Of a DNA stretch of 5,789 nucleotides, positions 5,089 through 5,789 are shown piece by piece. Position 1 is the stretch's first letter; the number at the start of each line of letters is the position of its first letter. The notes under the pieces were generated by a model. It saw only the letters and a program-made list of their open reading frames with translations, ran no database searches and was not told where the DNA came from. The stretch is from Thermoanaerobacterales bacterium (GTDB lineage: Bacteria > Actinomycetota > Acidimicrobiia > Acidimicrobiales > JACDCH01): positions 1-5,789 of the forward strand of contig PKRH01000169.1 of NCBI GenBank assembly GCA_017577565.1, written 5' to 3'. A program made the position numbers and the translations under genes.

Positions 5089-5789
5089 ATGGCCGGGCCC
5101 CGCCGCCACCGCCCCAGCGCCCAGGCGCGGCGCGACGCGCTCCTGCGGGCCGCGATCGAGGTGGCGGCCGAGCGGGGTGCCGCCGGCACGACCCACCGGG
5201 CCGTCACCCAGCGGGCCGGGCTGCCGCTGGCGACGGCGTCGTACTTCTTCTCGTCGATCGCCGAGCTGGTCTCCGAGGCGCTGCGCACCCACGTGGCCGA
5301 GGAGGCGGAGCGCCTGGCCGCGCTGGCCGCCGAGCTCGTCGCCGGCCGGCGCACGCCCGACGAGCTGGCCGCCGCGCTGGCCGAGGCGGCCATGCCGCGC
5401 GGGCCCCTGCCGTTCACCCTCGCCCAGTTCGAGGCCTACCTCCAGGCCGCCCGCGACCCGGCGCTGCGGGACGCCGTGGCCGACGCGCTCGCCACCTACC
5501 GGCAGGTGGCGGAGGCCGCCCTCGTCGCCGCCGGGGCGCCGCCGGACGCGGCGGCGGAGGCCGCGCCGGCCTTCATCGCCCTGGCCGACGGGTTCGCGCT
5601 CCACCACCTGGCCCACCCCCGGCCGGGCGACGTCGACGCCCTCCGGCGGGCGCTGCGCATGCTCTTCGACGGCCTGCTCGCCCGCGCGGGCACGGCGGCC
5701 GGCGCGGCCGGCCCGGACGGCGGCGGCCGACCGCGGCCCCGCCGGTGCGGCCGCCACGAAGGGGCGGCGGCTGGCTCTTATACAAAACT
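5089..5789 (+). CDS. TetR-family transcriptional regulator, 3' end missing or corrupted
   Basis: The frame opens at ATG 5089 and has no stop before the window ends (233 codons). Residues about 12-62 form the TetR DNA-binding domain: helix 1 ARRDALLRAAIEVAAERG (13-30), then the helix-turn-helix TTHRAVTQRAGLPLATASYFF (34-54) with the hallmark Tyr-Phe-Phe end. Residues about 63-200 are the all-alpha ligand-binding and dimerisation domain, ending MLFDGLLARA (191-200), the normal length for the family. The following 27 or so codons are Gly/Pro/Arg-rich and do not resemble a TetR C-terminus, and codons from about 228 lie in apparent sequencing adapter. The real stop is therefore unknown; it may lie beyond the contig or have been lost by base errors near the end. 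It is divergent from the lyase-kinase operon and shares an 18-bp palindrome with it, so it probably represses that operon and itself, released by a pathway substrate or product. Confidence 0.88.
   Translation, partial: MAGPRRHRPSAQARRDALLRAAIEVAAERGAAGTTHRAVTQRAGLPLATASYFFSSIAELVSEALRTHVAEEAERLAALAAELVAGRRTPDELAAALAEAAMPRGPLPFTLAQFEAYLQAARDPALRDAVADALATYRQVAEAALVAAGAPPDAAAEAAPAFIALADGFALHHLAHPRPGDVDALRRALRMLFDGLLARAGTAAGAAGPDGGGRPRPRRCGRHEGAAAGSYTK
5771..5789. other. Residual Tn5/Nextera mosaic-end adapter at contig end
   Basis: CTGGCTCTTATACAAAACT is the extreme 3' end of the window and abruptly AT-rich. It matches the 19-base mosaic-end sequence CTGTCTCTTATACACATCT used in Tn5 tagmentation libraries at 16 of 19 positions, in the orientation expected for read-through into the adapter at a fragment's end. 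The three mismatches fit low-quality read ends. It is most likely a library artefact, not genomic sequence. Confidence 0.85.

Noticed and set aside
3597..5417. Upstream extension of the kinase frame to 5417, suggesting a giant fusion
   Set aside because: The extension reads the lyase gene out of frame and crosses the divergent promoter. The GTG overlapping the lyase stop is the sensible start.
5074..5757. Minus-strand open frame opposite the TetR gene
   Set aside because: Shadow frame rich in Arg/Gly; the plus strand has a clear TetR helix-turn-helix.
5771..5789. AT-rich end as an insertion-sequence terminus or natural transposon end
   Set aside because: It matches the engineered Tn5 mosaic end used in sequencing libraries and lies exactly at the contig edge; an artefact is the simpler explanation.

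Overview
The window is very GC-rich (above 70% by eye) with strong G/C preference at third codon positions. That, the TAnnnT-type -10 elements, and a regulator with little room for a Shine-Dalgarno site point to a high-GC actinobacterium. I cannot place it more finely from sequence alone. The last 19 bases closely match the Tn5/Nextera mosaic-end adapter, so the right edge looks like the raw end of a draft contig and not natural DNA.

Layout, left to right. Bases 1-324 (minus) hold the N-terminal 108 codons of an unidentified, disordered, acidic protein built from repeated Asp-Pro-Asp-Ala-Thr / Pro-Asp-Glu-Thr-Leu-Val-Ala motifs. Bases 415-1887 (minus) encode a soluble PAS-GAF-GGDEF diguanylate cyclase with its own likely promoter and ribosome binding site. 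Bases 1992-3596 (minus) encode an FGGY-family sugar/polyol kinase. Bases 3593-4981 (minus) encode a PLP-dependent lyase of the sphingosine-1-phosphate lyase type. These two genes overlap by 4 bp and form an operon, lyase first. Bases 5089 to the end (plus) encode a divergent TetR-family regulator that runs off the window without a stop codon.

The 107-bp gap between regulator and lyase is the most informative non-coding stretch. It contains an 18-bp perfect palindrome (5050-5067) nested inside 8-bp inverted arms (5036-5043 and 5073-5080). Each outer arm carries the same -10-like hexamer, TAGCGT, on opposite strands, and the palindrome supplies the same -35-like hexamer, TGGAAG, to both. This reads as two overlapping divergent promoters sharing one TetR operator.

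The inferred unit is a TetR-controlled catabolic module. The FGGY kinase would phosphorylate a hydroxylated, probably amino-bearing substrate, and the lyase would cleave the phosphorylated product by a retro-aldol-like reaction, as sphingosine kinase and S1P lyase do with unrelated kinase chemistry. The substrate is unknown. The diguanylate cyclase and the repeat protein appear to be separate transcription units.
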